This document shows, in pieces, positions 18,257-30,725 of a stretch of 64,000 nucleotides of DNA. Where the stretch lies: contig CM060320.1 of assembly GCA_030674155.1 (NCBI GenBank), forward strand, positions 35,897,428-35,961,427. The letters are read 5' to 3'. Positions within the stretch are counted from its first letter, which is position 1; the number at the start of each line of letters is the position of its first letter. The DNA is from Stramonita haemastoma (lineage: Eukaryota > Mollusca > Gastropoda > Neogastropoda > Muricidae). A program made the translations under genes and the position numbers. The notes under the pieces are model-generated. The model did not search any database and was not told the origin of the DNA. It saw only the letters and a program-made list of their open reading frames with translations.

Positions 18257-21200
18257 TATTATGATATTTAGCACATGCCTAGTGCATGTAGTGTAAAACA
18301 GTGTTTGTATGAGTTGTGTGTTTGCTTTGAGAATTTACTTACATTGTGTTGTGTTGTATTTTTTTGTATTGTATATTCACAACAGATCAATTAGTGTGAA
18401 ATTTAGACCTGTTTTCCTGGGAGAGTGCATCAGTGCAATAGAGTACAAGACTGCTACCCTTTTTTCATGTTGTTTGATGTTTATATATTTTTTTTCCAAC
18501 ATGTTTTATTGTATGCCACTTACAGTCATGGAAGATTTCTTTGAATGAAATTCAGGCTGCTTTCCCTGGAGAGAATGTACAGTCATGTGTGCATGTACTC
18601 ATGCAGGTGCACAAGCAAACACATGCACAAGCACTATACATGCACATTCATGCACATGCACACACATATGCATGCACACAGCTTAGTGCTATACAGTGAG
18701 TATGTATGGAACATAGTCTAGCACAGCACAGACATCCACACCATGCCTTATCACATCTTTCCCCCACCCAACTGCACCAAACCACACCACACCACACTAC
18801 ACTACACCACACCACACCACACCACACCACACCACACCACACCACACCACCACACCCACCCACCCCACCCCACCCCACCCCACACTCCACCCCACCCCAC
18901 CCCACCCCACTAACCTCACTCCACCCCACCACACCACACACCCCACCACACCCCACACCACCCCACCCCATCCTACCACACCCCACCACACTAACCCCTC
19001 CCCACCCCACCACACCACACTAACCCCCCACCCCACCCCACCCTACCCCACCCCACCCCACCCCCCACCCCACCCCACCAACCAACCACACCACACCACA
19101 CCACACCACACCACACCACACCACACCACACCACACCACACCACACCACACCACACCACACTATGTTTCATGATACAATGTCCAGATGTTCCGCCTGTGC
19201 AAGTACTACCCTGGCGGTCACTTTGCCCCCCACTTTGACGGCTTTTTCGTGAAGAGCAGCCAGGAGCGATCGCTGCAGACTTCGCTCTACTCACGGAGAC
19301 TTCGAGGGAGGCTAGCACACTTTGTGGATGAGGAGCAGACTGTACAAGGTAGCGGGGGTAGAGAAGGGCTGTGGTTAGCTGATGTGTATAGAGAAAGGAT
19401 ATGTATTTATCATTTATCTATTTTTCTATTATTTATTTATTCTTTTATATCGAGGGTAATGGAATAAGCACTTGTGTGTTTTTTTTTACAGCCAGTCTGC
19501 GTGTATGTGTTTTGTAAATCTTGTCATCTGTTCTCACATGGCACATAATGGCGTACTCTACGAAAGCGGAACGGATTTAATGTGTGCGCAAGTGTTCTGC
19601 ATGTGTTTGGACATGGGGCCTCAGTTTATAGTCTATCATAAGGACTTTTGGGGAGAGTGGAGTCTGCACTTATGTAACTCAGGGGAAAAATCCCCTGAAG
19701 GGATCACTGTGATAGAATGTAAGTTTTTTATCTGTGTTAAGTAGTCGAGGAATGTATTTTGACGGTATGTTAGTAAGAATTTTGTTTTAGCTGACTGTGT
19801 ATGTATAAAGTGGTAGGAAAGAGTAGCTGACTGGATTATATAGATGAAGGTTGGTTTAGCAGACTGTTGCAAGTGGTGACAGGAAAGGAAGTGTCTGACT
19901 TGATTAATGATGGAGATTATTAGGGAGAGTGAAGAGTTCTGACTTTATGTTAAGTAGATAGAGGAAAAATTAGCGACAGAAGGTGGAATGCGAAGGTACT
20001 GACGTTAGTAGGGATAGAGGAAAGAAGTTGTGTTTAGCTGACTGTGTATGTATAAAGTAGGGATAGAGGAAAGTCAGTTTCACAGAGCACGTTCATTGTC
20101 AAGAGTCTGTTGATCATGCTATTTAACAAATCATTTCAAGCATTCAGAAGTCGGAATGCAGCTACCTAAATGGTTGGGGTGGGGGGGGACCACATTCACA
20201 AAAATTCCCAACCATGGCTTGAGCTGAGAAAAAAAAAAAGATTCAAGTTATAGCTTTTTCTTTTTTTTTTTTTACCTGTAATTTTCTCCTGCATGTTTCA
20301 TGTGCATTTTCTCTATACTGTAAATTTTTCCTCTTCTCAGGACAGTGACGGAAAGTACTGTGCGGAAGACAAGAACATCGTGTGTCGTGTGCAGCCAGAG
20401 CCTGGTCTGGCCATGATCTTCAACCACCAGAGGCTGCATGAAGGACAGAAGCTGTCGTCAGTGACTTCTTTTTTCCCTCCTGTCTTTTGTCTCTCTTGAT
20501 AGCACAGCCTTTTGGATATGGTGCAATGATGCTCATGTGCTGTGTATGTATATACCTAACTCATTGGTTCAGCAAGTGTTTTCCCCCCATGTTTTTTCAC
20601 TCTACCTTGACCATTTGTGATAATGATGTGATGTTTTTAGTGCATGCGCTGTGTGTGTATTGGCTGCAATATATAACTACAGCTCCTTACACACAGAGAA
20701 AAAATGTAACGCTGCAATGATCCCCCCCCGTGTGGTATACCTGACAATGAACAGGCTGATAAACTTACCAAAACAATGGGCACAGAAAGAACAAAAATAA
20801 CGGAAAGTAGCTACTTCTTAAAGAAACAATCAGCTATAAAAGAAAACAATCAAGTTAATGGCCTGACCCAGAATAGAGGATGACTACTACCATCTCAGAA
20901 GAGAAGATCAGGTCATCATTCTAAAATTCCACACAGGCACAACAGGTACTGCAATCACCACATGTCTCCAAAGCTGAAACTGTTCTTTCTCCCCTGTGTG
21001 ACTGTTTTTAAAGAAAACCAGACTGGCAGCACATCCTTCAGAGCTGACACTATTCGGCGACCTGAGGAAGATGTGTGGCTGATGGAGATAACCCTGCAAA
21101 CCAAACTGTGCAGCCCACAAAAGGTGCTGGAAAGGACATGTCATTGCTTTTCCCAGACAGTATCTGACTGATTTGTTTGATTTACAAGAGTCAGCACTAT

Positions 21201-22446
21201 ATAAATTCCATATATTATTATCAAAGCTAAGTAGAGAAGATAGGTAGCTACAGGTAGCTGCAGTGAAAGTAATTTGGATGCCTGTCACTTTCCTCACATC
21301 TTTCCCTTTTTTCTGTTTGACAGGAGTGGAGTGAAGTACATCTTACGCACAGGACATCATGTTTCGCAATGTGAATCAAAGGGCCAGAACAGAGGACGAG
21401 GAAAAAGCCTTGGAACTGGTCCAGGAGGCAGAGAGAAAAGAGGTGGGTACACCTGTACAGGTCTCATCACCCTTACTGCAGCGTTCAGCTGAAAGATCAA
21501 AGAAGAAGAAAAAGGAAAAGATTAAAACCAACCATTTTTTTAAAAAAGATGGGTGTCATGTTATTCCATTACTGTTATCTAAAATTATTGGAAGCAGATT
21601 AAAAAAACACACAGAAAATTTCAGTTTTTATTTCTAATAATCTGAAAAATCACTTCTGAAGATTTTGAAAGAAAATCAAAGAGAAAAGATAGGGTTACAG
21701 TGGGATTCTCACTGCTATATTAACCTAAACTACTTGAGAACTTTGGATATCAGGCAAATATATGTCTTCAAATGAACAGACAGGAAGGTGGGACCCTGAT
21801 TGGGGTACTTTGTTACAATATGGTGAAGAAGATGATTACAATGTTTCTAATACGGATTACAGAAAAAAAAATTGTGAAAAAGTTTGGTTTTTCTATAGCA
21901 TTAATCTTGGCGAGTTTCCATTTCCTTTCAGACTATCAAGCCTCATAAATCTTAAATTTGAGGCCTGATGCATACATGTGCATATTTTTGTTATCACTTT
22001 AACGCTCTTGCATTCGGATTCTCGGAACACAGACTGCCCCTAGATTTCGCATTCCATCAGAAATCAGGTCAGGCACGCATGCTCGCTCACCTTTTCTTCT
22101 TTTAAGTACATACCAGCAGCTATAATTACTTCCAGACTCTCAGCAGGGTTTCTACCTCTAGCCTGATAGAGTTTTGACATGTGGTAGCAATTAGTGATGG
22201 TCACAGCATGATGGAAATCTACTGTGTGTAAATCCTGATTCAGGATTCGGAGGGGGGGGGGGGGGGGGCAATTATTAAATCCTGGCAATCCCGGTTTGGG
22301 ACTAAGAGAGTTAAAGCCTGAAAGAATCCTGACAGTTGTTTTTTTCTGCACTATTTCAGGCAGCAGGAGAGTGTCTGGAAGCAGCCAGCCTGTACAGAAG
22401 AGCCTTCAAACTGTCTCCAGAGGTGGCCGCAGCCTATGGAAATTGA
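16965..22446 (+). CDS. 2-oxoglutarate/Fe(II) oxygenase, prolyl-4-hydroxylase superfamily (6 coding exons)
   Basis: Exons: 16965-17245, 17843-17999, 19186-19341 (alternative end 19348), 20341-20456, 21324-21442 and 22360-22446. The product is about 305 aa. Residues 1-50 look disordered. The catalytic core has the iron-binding HxD in HFAPHFDG (about residues 162-164), the distal His in RLHEG (about 232) and a Lys ten residues later in SGVKYILRTD, the spacing expected for 2-oxoglutarate binding. The C-terminal 50 residues (ELVQEAERKE, then ASLYRRAFKLSPEV) resemble a single TPR-like hairpin such as that in FBXO9. No signal peptide is seen, so the protein is probably cytosolic or nuclear and not a secretory-pathway collagen P4H. 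The substrate is unknown. Exons 3 and 5 carry frame breaks (about 19287-19312 and 21350-21353). The gene could be decaying, but the catalytic residues are all retained. Confidence 0.87.
17460..17690 (+). repeat. (GT)n with (AT)n
   Basis: Oxygenase intron 1. Confidence 0.95.
17843..17999 (+). CDS. 2OG oxygenase exon 2
   Basis: CAG acceptor; encodes ITFESVPLAEALWKRLRPWL through GTWTPLGLNP; GTGAGT donor, phase 0. A GT microsatellite begins about 60 bp into the following intron. Confidence 0.87.
18058..18255 (+). repeat. (GT)n array
   Basis: Oxygenase intron 2, near the exon 2 donor. Confidence 0.97.
18520..18590 (+). repeat. Interspersed repeat, diverged copy
   Basis: CAGTCATGGAAGATTTCTTT and AAATTCAGGCTGCTTTCCC match 7095-7190 imperfectly. 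Confidence 0.6.
18772..19162 (+). repeat. (CCACA)n / (CCCCA)n satellite
   Basis: About 390 bp of ACACC and CACCC pentamers with short interruptions, ending 24 bp before oxygenase exon 3. Both strands are open by composition. Confidence 0.95.
19186..19341 (+). CDS. 2OG oxygenase exon 3 (HxD iron site), two compensating frame breaks
   Basis: Encodes MFRLCKYYPGGHFAPHFDGF, with the iron-binding His and Asp. The literal reading after LQT is SLYSRRLRGRLAHFVDEEQT. In the middle, the other frame reads GDFEGG, which the family has at this place (LYLN-GDFEGG-THFVDE). Short losses before and after that stretch (about 19287 and 19308) would explain it and sum to three bases. The donor is ACT|GTACAA (phase 0, fits exon 4) or the stronger CAAG|GTAGCG at 19348, which does not fit. 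Confidence 0.8.
19438..19705 (-). mobile_element. SINE-A, head truncated
   Basis: Tail TTTTATATCGAGGGTAATGG and body GGGCCTCAGTTTATAGTC, ending at AAATCCCCTGAAGGG; the tRNA part is lost. It lies about 90 bp after oxygenase exon 3. Confidence 0.82.
20341..20456 (+). CDS. 2OG oxygenase exon 4 (distal His)
   Basis: Encodes DSDGKYCAEDKNIVCRVQ, PEPGLAMIFNHQRLHEG and QKL. The donor CTGTC|GTCAGT gives phase 2, which matches the next exon exactly. Confidence 0.86.
21160..21222 (+). repeat. LINE/SINE 3' tail
   Basis: TGATTTACAAGAGTCAGCAC and TATATAAATTCCATATATT; same module as 58935. Confidence 0.65.
21324..21442 (+). CDS. 2OG oxygenase exon 5 with a 1-nt insertion
   Basis: SGVKYILRT is read in the frame of exon 4. 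One base later, DIMFRNVNQRARTEDEEKAL continues in a different frame up to a GTGGGT donor. The extra base is a G in CACAGGACATC at about 21351-21353. Without it the sequence reads LRTDIMFRN, the expected end of the catalytic domain. Confidence 0.83.
22008..22132 (+). repeat. 125-bp dispersed repeat, copy 1
   Basis: CTCTTGCATTCGGATTCTCG, ACTGCCCCTAGATTTCGC and ATGCTCGCTCACC match 52035-52165 in the same orientation. Copy 1 is in oxygenase intron 5. Confidence 0.78.
22360..22446 (+). CDS. 2OG oxygenase exon 6 (stop), TPR-like tail
   Basis: TTTCAG acceptor; encodes AAGECLEAASLYRRAFKLSP and EVAAAYGN, then TGA. The A-x3-Y-x-A-F-x-L-x-P pattern is that of a TPR helix B and is shared with the FBXO9 N-terminal helix pair. 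Confidence 0.85.
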   Translation, partial: AAGECLEAASLYRRAFKLSPEVAAAYGN

Positions 22447-24063
22447 CACACTCTTGACAGTCATGTTTCAATTTCACATTTCAACTGGGCATTTAACTGT
22501 CATTGCAGATTTGACCCCCCCTCCCCCAGCCAATTTTGTCTTGCTGCTCATTTCAAAACCACAAACGCTCTTTTGCCTGAAATTACTTTCATGAACTCTT
22601 GTTGGGGGGGCATGGAGATTGGGGGGGGGGGGGGGGGGGGTTGGGGGTGCTCAGTCAGAATGGCATTGCATGGTGATATGATGAAAGTGATATGAGACTT
22701 CAGGTCTCCACTGTTTGCGATGCCCCCCCCCCCCCTTGCTGAGAGTGTTATTTCAGTTTTGTTGTGTTAACTCCTTATGTGCTGTTGGCAAACAGCATTT
22801 GTGTAGAAACCCATTGCTGTTCGTCATGATTCAACACTCCTCTGTTTCTCCAGCATGTGCCTGAGCAATTGTAGCAGCAAAGGGTTAAACTTCTGCTTCT
22901 TGGGCAGTAGGGTGTGACAATCAGTATTCAAACTTATGCATAATGAGGAGGTATGACAAATGAATTGTTGTGATGTGTAAATCAACTACTGCATTGTGTA
23001 AATGATTTTTGTGATTTCTATGAAAAAAATAAGGTGTCGACAGTGAATGTGACTTGTAAAATAAAATGACCAGAACAGAAAAGTGGTTTGCAAAATGTGT
23101 ATTCATTTCAGCACGAAACTTGTTTGGTATGAGTTAACTTTGTCATCAAGCTTTCTACAACAGCTCAAACAACAACAACGAATTATCAAAGCATAACACA
23201 AGGGCCCATATTTATGGAGAACTCTCCATAACCCCGTGGTTAAATTAATGTCGCTTTGGTAGGTAACCAGAGATCAATCAGTGATGGTTGGTTTTCCTAT
23301 TCATGGAACGATAACCACTTTGTTACCTTTGGTGTATATTTACATTGTATCCGGAAGTCCTGAAAAGTCCTTCACTGTGCACACATCACCTGGAGAAGGG
23401 AAAACACTCTACCAAGTAAACAAATGTACAAGTTAGAACACCCAATTTTTGCTCATTATTTTTTTTTAGACCATAACGCTGTTAGTAGTCATATTCTGAA
23501 ACAACATGGAAGATATAAAATATAGGCCAAAGCCATCAAAACTGAGCTTGTTCAGTTGTGAATACTGATCAATATTTACCATCGTACTATGACTTTTCAA
23601 CTTTAAGTGATGGTATGACAAAAGCTGAACCTGCTCAGATAATTAGTGTAAGTGGTCTCAATAAGTGATTGAACATTAGCCGCCATATATTTGGATTCAC
23701 ATTTTTTTCTTGACTGTGCAGTTTATATCAAAATGTGCTGGACTCATTTCCAAAAATGAATAGTAAAGTTTGAGACTGCTCCCTGTGCGTCTATATCATT
23801 TCGATTGATTCCTGACACATAGACCTTGTACCAATCAATGTTAAAGTGGTATATTTTACGATCACTTGGGAAAATATCTCGAGATCTAACACGCATGCAC
23901 GTGTGTGTGTGTGTGTGTGGTGTGTGTGTAGTAATAGTAGTAGAAGTTGTTGTAATCATAGTAGTCTCCAGTTTTAACATCTTTCCACTTTGATACCAAA
24001 TGATCAAAAGGAATAATTGGAAAGTGTGTGTGTGTGTGCATGTTTAATATTTTATATATTTTA

Positions 24064-24120
24064 AAAAAAATTCTTTTATTTCGAGGAAAATGGATTAAGC
24101 ACTCATTTGCTTTTTTCATG
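24064..24120 (-). mobile_element. SINE-A tail fragment
   Basis: Only the last ~55 bp (TTCTTTTATTTCGAGGAAAA, GCACTCATTTGCTTTTTTC) remain, between two GT arrays. Confidence 0.6.
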
Positions 24121-24157
24121 TGCTGTGTGTGTGCATGTATGGGTGTGTGTTGTGTGT

Positions 24158-24188
<31 letters not shown>

Positions 24189-24239
24189 TGTGATTTAGAT
24201 TTCAAACATCTATAATCTAAAGCATAGCCATAGGAAATT

Positions 24240-24310
<71 letters not shown>
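24121..24310 (+). repeat. (GT)n and (GA)n
   Basis: GT with TTG interruptions, then about 33 GA units. Confidence 0.95.
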
Positions 24311-24660
24311 ACTAAACTCACTCACTCGAAAACAATCACTGTCCATACATCCATTCTAGCAAGAATAGATACTAACAAACTTCTGAAAGTATTTCAAGGT
24401 AACCAGAATGTTATTTATTTTTTTATTACATGGCAAATCTTTGAATAATTGTAATAAAAAAAATAAATCAAACAACTCACATACCTGTTATCACAATTCA
24501 TTATCACAACAAACCCTTGAAAGTGGGTCACACATACAATGAAAGATAACACACCAGGAACAATCAGTCTCCAGTGCATCTTCAAACAAAGGTTATAAAA
24601 AAAAATTTAAAAATCCAAAACAATAGAATAAAAAAAAATAATACAACAAAAGCAATCTTG

Positions 24661-24960
24661 ATAGGACAAGGGAAAGGTGTTCCCATAATAATACTATAAC
24701 CTATGCAGTCATTGGGGACAGACCTCAGCTTCTCCAGGAGCCAGTATATTGAGGGCGGCGCCCATCTCCTCTCCCTCACTGCTTTACCTTCCCCTGTCCC
24801 TATAGAGGGCAGGAGGTACCCATTTGCAGCTGGGTGAACCGGGGGACTGTACTGAAGCCAAGGCATATCAATGATTACCCATCCAATTGGCAACCATGTT
24901 GACCACTGCTTAACTTTAGCTTGGGAAGAGCAAGTACTCTGACCACTAAGCTATCCCATA
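24661..24960 (-). mobile_element. SINE-B copy 2
   Basis: Colinear with 2662-2962: GTTCCCATAA, CCATCTCCTCTCCCTCACTG, GGTGAACCGGGGGACTGTAC, CTGACCACTAAGCTATCCCA. Same orientation as all other copies here. Confidence 0.85.
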
Positions 24961-25193
24961 TCTTGAAACAATTCTAAAAAAATGGAAAAAAAAAGAAAAG
25001 ATAAAAAAAAGAAGCAAAAGCAAAGATCATGCTAAAGCTTTGTGTTTGCATCCCCCCCCCCCCCCCCCCCAATAAACCCTGCAGTAATTTCACGCACATT
25101 CCTCTAGCATTTATTTCTCTCAAAATTCCCTTGCAGCAAATTTACCACAATGTTTTGGTACTATGGGAATGCAGTATGAAAATGCTTGACTTC

Positions 25194-25345
25194 TATTACT
25201 ACTACTACTGCTATTGCTACAACTGCTACTGCTACAACTACTACTGCTATTGCTACAACTGCTATTGCTACTACTACAACTGCTACTGCTACTACTACGT
25301 CTACTGTTATAATTATTATGACTATCATTCATCATAATCACTATA
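25194..25345 (+). repeat. Cryptic triplet repeat (CTA/CTG/TTG)
   Basis: Degenerate TAC-TGC triplets (CTACTACTGCTATTGCTACA). Reads Tyr/Cys or Ser/Asn on translation; not coding. Confidence 0.85.
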
Positions 25346-27165
25346 ATCATTAAATGACATTTGATGATGATAATGACAATGATGACCACATATCATCTTC
25401 TCTATCAAACAGAACACTTTCATTATAAGCAAACCATAAGATTTCTGTCTATATTTCTTTGTAAAAGCTTATATGTGATATTCATTGAAATCAAAACAGT
25501 ACGGATCTGTAACATGTAGATCAACAGTTTTAAAACAAACTGAAAAAAAAAAACCCAGTACATAGAGCAAAACTTGTACAATAAAAGAGAACTCAACATA
25601 TAAAAAAACGTATGGTGAACATAACAACTCTTGTTATATGAAGTAATTATGAATATAATGAGTGTTTAACGTGAAGTTGTGATAAGATATACAAACTGCT
25701 TTACACGAGTGATTGTCAGTATGGTATGCCTGTTAGTAGACTAACTACAGATTACATGTTCTTTTTGCAGAAGAGAAAACTTTTAAGTACAGAGTTAAGG
25801 TGTTGTTATTAGTAAACTGACTCGCTATAACATGCTAAATGATATAATGTTTGAGAATGATAAAGTATATATTTTTATTTGGAAAGAAGAGAAAACTTTG
25901 AAGTACAAACCTACACCACAAGTCCTGCTCTTGGTTACATTTTTATTTTTTTTTTTAACCATAAATGAAAAATATCAAACGACACTACATAATCTAAGCT
26001 AAGTTTATAATGTTTAATATTTTTTCTTGTAATTGTTTTAAATGCATACAACCTCAAAATTCTGCTATAATTGAGGTTTTTTTTACATCCCATTTTAAAA
26101 ACTATTATTCATCATGTGAGTGAATAAAACTTTAAAAAAAAAAATCATTGTAATAGGATACTTGTTTATGTACGTGCAGTGTACTCACACAGAATGGTAT
26201 ACCAGTATGGACAGTATTTCAAGCTGCTTCCTCAAACACTATCTTGGTGCTGGGAATGGTATACCGAGAAGGGATTAATCTACTGATGAAACTGAAACTG
26301 AATGGAGCTGGTTTGCTGAGGAACAGGGTGTAGCCACAGGACAGCCCCACCTATTTTCTTCATCCAATTTGTTTGCCTCTGACACCTGTATTCTTCTGCA
26401 GCATTTCATCAAGTCAACCTTTTTTTTTTCCTGGGTTCTCTTACATATACATGGTGCACAACCAATATAAATGGAGGAATCTGATGAAAAACTTGCCGTG
26501 CTTTGCCATGTTCACAAACTACTCCTCCCCTCCCTTTCTTCCTGAAAATGATATCTAGGCATCAATATCTCTCTCTCTCCCTGCCCCCCCCCCCCCTCTC
26601 TCTCTCTCTCCTGCCACTCCCCCCCCCCCCTCTCTTTTTTTCAATAAAGAAATTACAGTTCTTTCTTTGTGGTTCATGCTTGATATATTTCTAGCAAACG
26701 AAAATCAGTAACAGGGGCAATCATCTTTACAGTGATACTACGTCAACATAAACTGTAACAGACTCCTCCTCCTCAGTCCTTTGATTTAGATAGTTTTTTT
26801 TTCAGGGGAGATGTGGGAAATGCTGGTTGACGGTTTTCTCCAGGCTAGTCTGTCCTCAGCTTTTCCTAGTAGCCTTGCCTGACTAGAAAAACCCAGACTG
26901 GACTAGAGCAAAACCCAAACTAGTTACACACTCTCTACCTATCTCAGCTGAATCCACGGACTAGTTTGATGACATTTCGGTTCTACTACTCCAGTGAAGA
27001 TCTTTATTAATCGCAACATTTCCATCTCACATCAGAGAATAACAAACATGGGACTGGCAAATGTATACCTGCCACAAATCCTTTCAAAATTTCGTAAATG
27101 GGACTTTTTGGGTAAAAATTTTTTTTTTTTTTTTTTTTTAAATCCAAGATATTTGAGTAAAGAAA

Positions 27166-27254
<89 letters not shown>

Positions 27255-29124
27255 CACGCACAACTAAGAGTGTTCCCTACTGCATTTTTTATGTGATGCC
27301 CAAACTAAACCTTGCCTTCGTAAACTTTACTTGATAATTTAGCAATATTGTGATAGAATAAGACAATTATTTCATCAATGAAATGTCAGCACCCATTACT
27401 CATCTTTACAAATCATTCGATGGGAAAGTGATAGCAAACGGTATTAACCGCCCACAAAATAATGACAACGATTCAGTCAATACAAATATGCTGCATAAAA
27501 AAAAACAAAAAACAATAAAATACCCCCGACCTGTATACAATGAATACAGCATTTATAAAATGTTCACAGTAAATTTCAACCAATCTGAAAGAATAACTGA
27601 TTTCAACATGCATAACACTACACTGACAGGCACTTTCACTGAGCAGAATATCGTTAGAAAAAAATGTTTTAAAAACTTATCTCAAAGAATAAGTCAAACT
27701 CAAAAGAATTAAATTATTTTCAAAAAGCGGTATATGCCTGGTGATGTCAAGGTAGGCTTACACTCCTATATGTTAGGAACTTATGCTCAGGGGTGCAAGT
27801 GACCACAGGATCAATCAAACTTCAAGATTTTGCCAGTGTCTCGCTCTTGAAACCCAAAAACGGCTCTGCCTCTCCTCTCTCTCAAAACACACACAAGACA
27901 AGACAAAACAAGACCAGACCTGACCAGACAAGACAAGACAAGACATGACAAGACAGACAGGTACTCCAGAGCAGAATTACAGTCTAGTTCTGCATTTAAA
28001 TGGAAAGACAAAAGGATCACCGAACTGGACAGCCAGAACATAACAATCAACACCTCTGTTCAGGTTATAGTTCCATCATCATTTTGTTGTTTAACTTAGA
28101 ATAACCACCAAGACATTACAGCTTCTAAATGCTAATCTTTTCATGGAATTGATACAGAGATGACTGTTAAATGTATTTCAAACTTTTACCATGTTATCTT
28201 TACTGTAAACTTTCCTTATTATTTGAAGGAAAACAAGATGTCAGATAAAAGAGTGAAAGTCTGGAACGCACACTACATCACTCATGATTTAACACGTACC
28301 AGCGACCGAAGCATTAAATATCTGAATCTTACTGATAATCCAAATCCACTGAATTCTATTTTTCACAGGAAATATAAAAAAAATAACACTGTACATCCCA
28401 AAAGAATTAAAACACACTTTCAGTAATGCAATTCACACTTTTCTTCTGACAAAAGACAAAAAAAAAAATCAACCAGTATCTTAAGACTACATCATAGCCG
28501 AATCCAAATGAAACCAACAAAAGCTGTAGAAAAGTCAGAAATGCAGATAACTTGGGAAACCTTTCACAAAGCAGGTTTACAGAATATCGGGACATACATG
28601 CACCCCTGTAAGACATGTTTGAACATTTCCTTTTGTTTGATCAGCATTAACATTCATAAACCAAAATGAAAATGTATTCAAATGAGAAGGATCAAACAGC
28701 GATTCTATTTCCAAGTTTGTAAGCCAGACAGTATTGAAATAGTTTTACGGTGCCCAGCATTTTATCACACACTTTTATCATTTGACCAGATCAAGAGCTA
28801 CCCTGTTGCGATACAATCACTTTTTTTTTTTTTATTTTAATGAGACAAGTTTTGACAAAATATGAAGATAGAAAAACAGATGACCAAATCGTCACAGAAA
28901 TGTAACTAAAAAAAAGGAATGGTACTCATTGGGGAAAAGAATCTATTCTTCAAGTCCCCTTTCTAAATATCAACAAGTTAACATCGTGCTGAAGCATAAG
29001 CTTTGGAACAGTCAGCTCAGTATGATGTGCTAAAGCTTACGCTTTGACAAACGTTTGAATTTTTCTTAAAAAGATACTGTGCCAGATTTCATTGTAAGCA
29101 AAACTATTTAGCCATTCAGATTCC

Positions 29125-29235
29125 CTGAAGTCAGAATGCAGCTACCTTGATGGTGGGCAAAAACAGTTGCATACGCAAAATCTCACCATTGGTGAACCTC
29201 AGAGCTCTAGCTGAAGTATGGGAAAAAATTTATTC
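29125..29235 (+). repeat. SINE-tail module
   Basis: CCTGAAGTCAGAATGCAGCT, GATGGTGGGCAAAAACAG, CTCACCATTGGTGAACCTC. Confidence 0.7.
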
Positions 29236-29827
29236 CGATAAATCATTTCTCCTACAACACTTGCTTCCTGCTGACTGTGAACCCCTACAGATTATCTTAA
29301 GACACTGTAGATCACACTACAAGGAAGATCTGTGTGTTACAACACACTGGCAGTCAGATTCTATCCAGAGCTATTACAGGCTTTTCTTCTCTTTCAGTGT
29401 GTATATCGACATACAACTTCACACTGATTTATAAGACTCAAGAAGCTCTTCTCAACCCACTTTCTCAGTAGATCATACTGTTGATATCATATGCCTTCAA
29501 CAATAACTTCAGTTATGTTTCCAAATTTTTCTTCACTTCTGTCTGTATTTAAAGGTATAGTTTGGACATTCTCAGAAGTAATCAGAAACACAGAGAAACA
29601 GTTTTGTCAGTTTCAAAAGCAAAAACAATAAATTTCTAATCATGTATAATTTGTATGTTTTTCATAATTTTTGTGTAAGTAGGTTGAAGTCTTAAATATG
29701 GTCAACATCGTCCAATGCATGCGGCAGAATACACAAACCAATTTCACTGTGACTCTGATGAATTCAGAATTGCCAAGATAATTCAACAGGCGGTGCCATG
29801 AAGCATTCGCAGTACAAGCTCAGAGTT

Positions 29828-29828
29828 A

Positions 29829-29895
<67 letters not shown>
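29828..29895 (+). repeat. (CA)n array
   Basis: Pure CA. Confidence 0.97.
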
Positions 29896-30507
29896 GTGCA
29901 TCTCCTACCTTGGGACAATATATTCTTTCTGAATAATCAACACCAGAAAAACCTTAAAGCAGGCAAAAATTCTTTTTCATCTCCAAAGACAACAAAACGA
30001 TAAAAAATGCACACAATGAAATCATGTTAGGCAAAAAAAGTGCTGCTTTTTCTAAATACAATAAATAGGCATAAGCATTCAAAGTTATTGTTTTCATTAT
30101 ATAGAATACAAAATCAATCTAGGGCTTTTTCATCTGTACATTATCACTTCATATTACACTTATAAAACTTCCAAAAAAGCAACAGTTCAAAGAAGAAGTG
30201 GAAAGCATAGTATATAAAATGTATACAACCATTTTCATTGAAAAAAATCAACTTAAAAAAAAACCAACCAAACCAACAATACTTATCTCAACTACTCTCC
30301 ACCCCATTCAAAACCAAAACAACCCCCACCCAATCCCATCCAATCATGTTGCTTATAGCCCCGCTGACCACACAGGCTGTATCTGGGTAAACCCCACTCT
30401 GAAAAAGGAACAGTAACAATCAAAAACAAATAAATAACCCTACCCTCTCTCCCTCCCTCCCACTTTAAACACATATAAACAACCACCTCCCACCCTCCTT
30501 CAACACG

Positions 30508-30725
<218 letters not shown>

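Larger units (their letters stand above)
22447..26700. other. Tail-to-tail spacer, first part: no gene seen
   Basis: Downstream of the oxygenase stop. It holds poly(G) and poly(C) tracts, a GT/GA block, a SINE-B and AT-rich unique sequence. The oxygenase 3' UTR must lie in its first part, but no polyadenylation signal can be assigned with confidence. Confidence 0.6.

Noticed and set aside
18648..19036. Open frames across the CCACA satellite
   Set aside because: Pentamer repeat with no stops in any frame; no start context and no homology that I recognise.
16965..22446. Calling the oxygenase a pseudogene because of its frame breaks
   Set aside because: Catalytic residues and splice sites are intact and neighbouring genes show the same kind of small indels, so assembly error is more likely.
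26994..29434. Several 80-110 codon frames in the 27-29 kb AT-rich region
   Set aside because: No conserved domain, no adjoining splice-framed exons and AT-biased composition; more consistent with an untranslated region.
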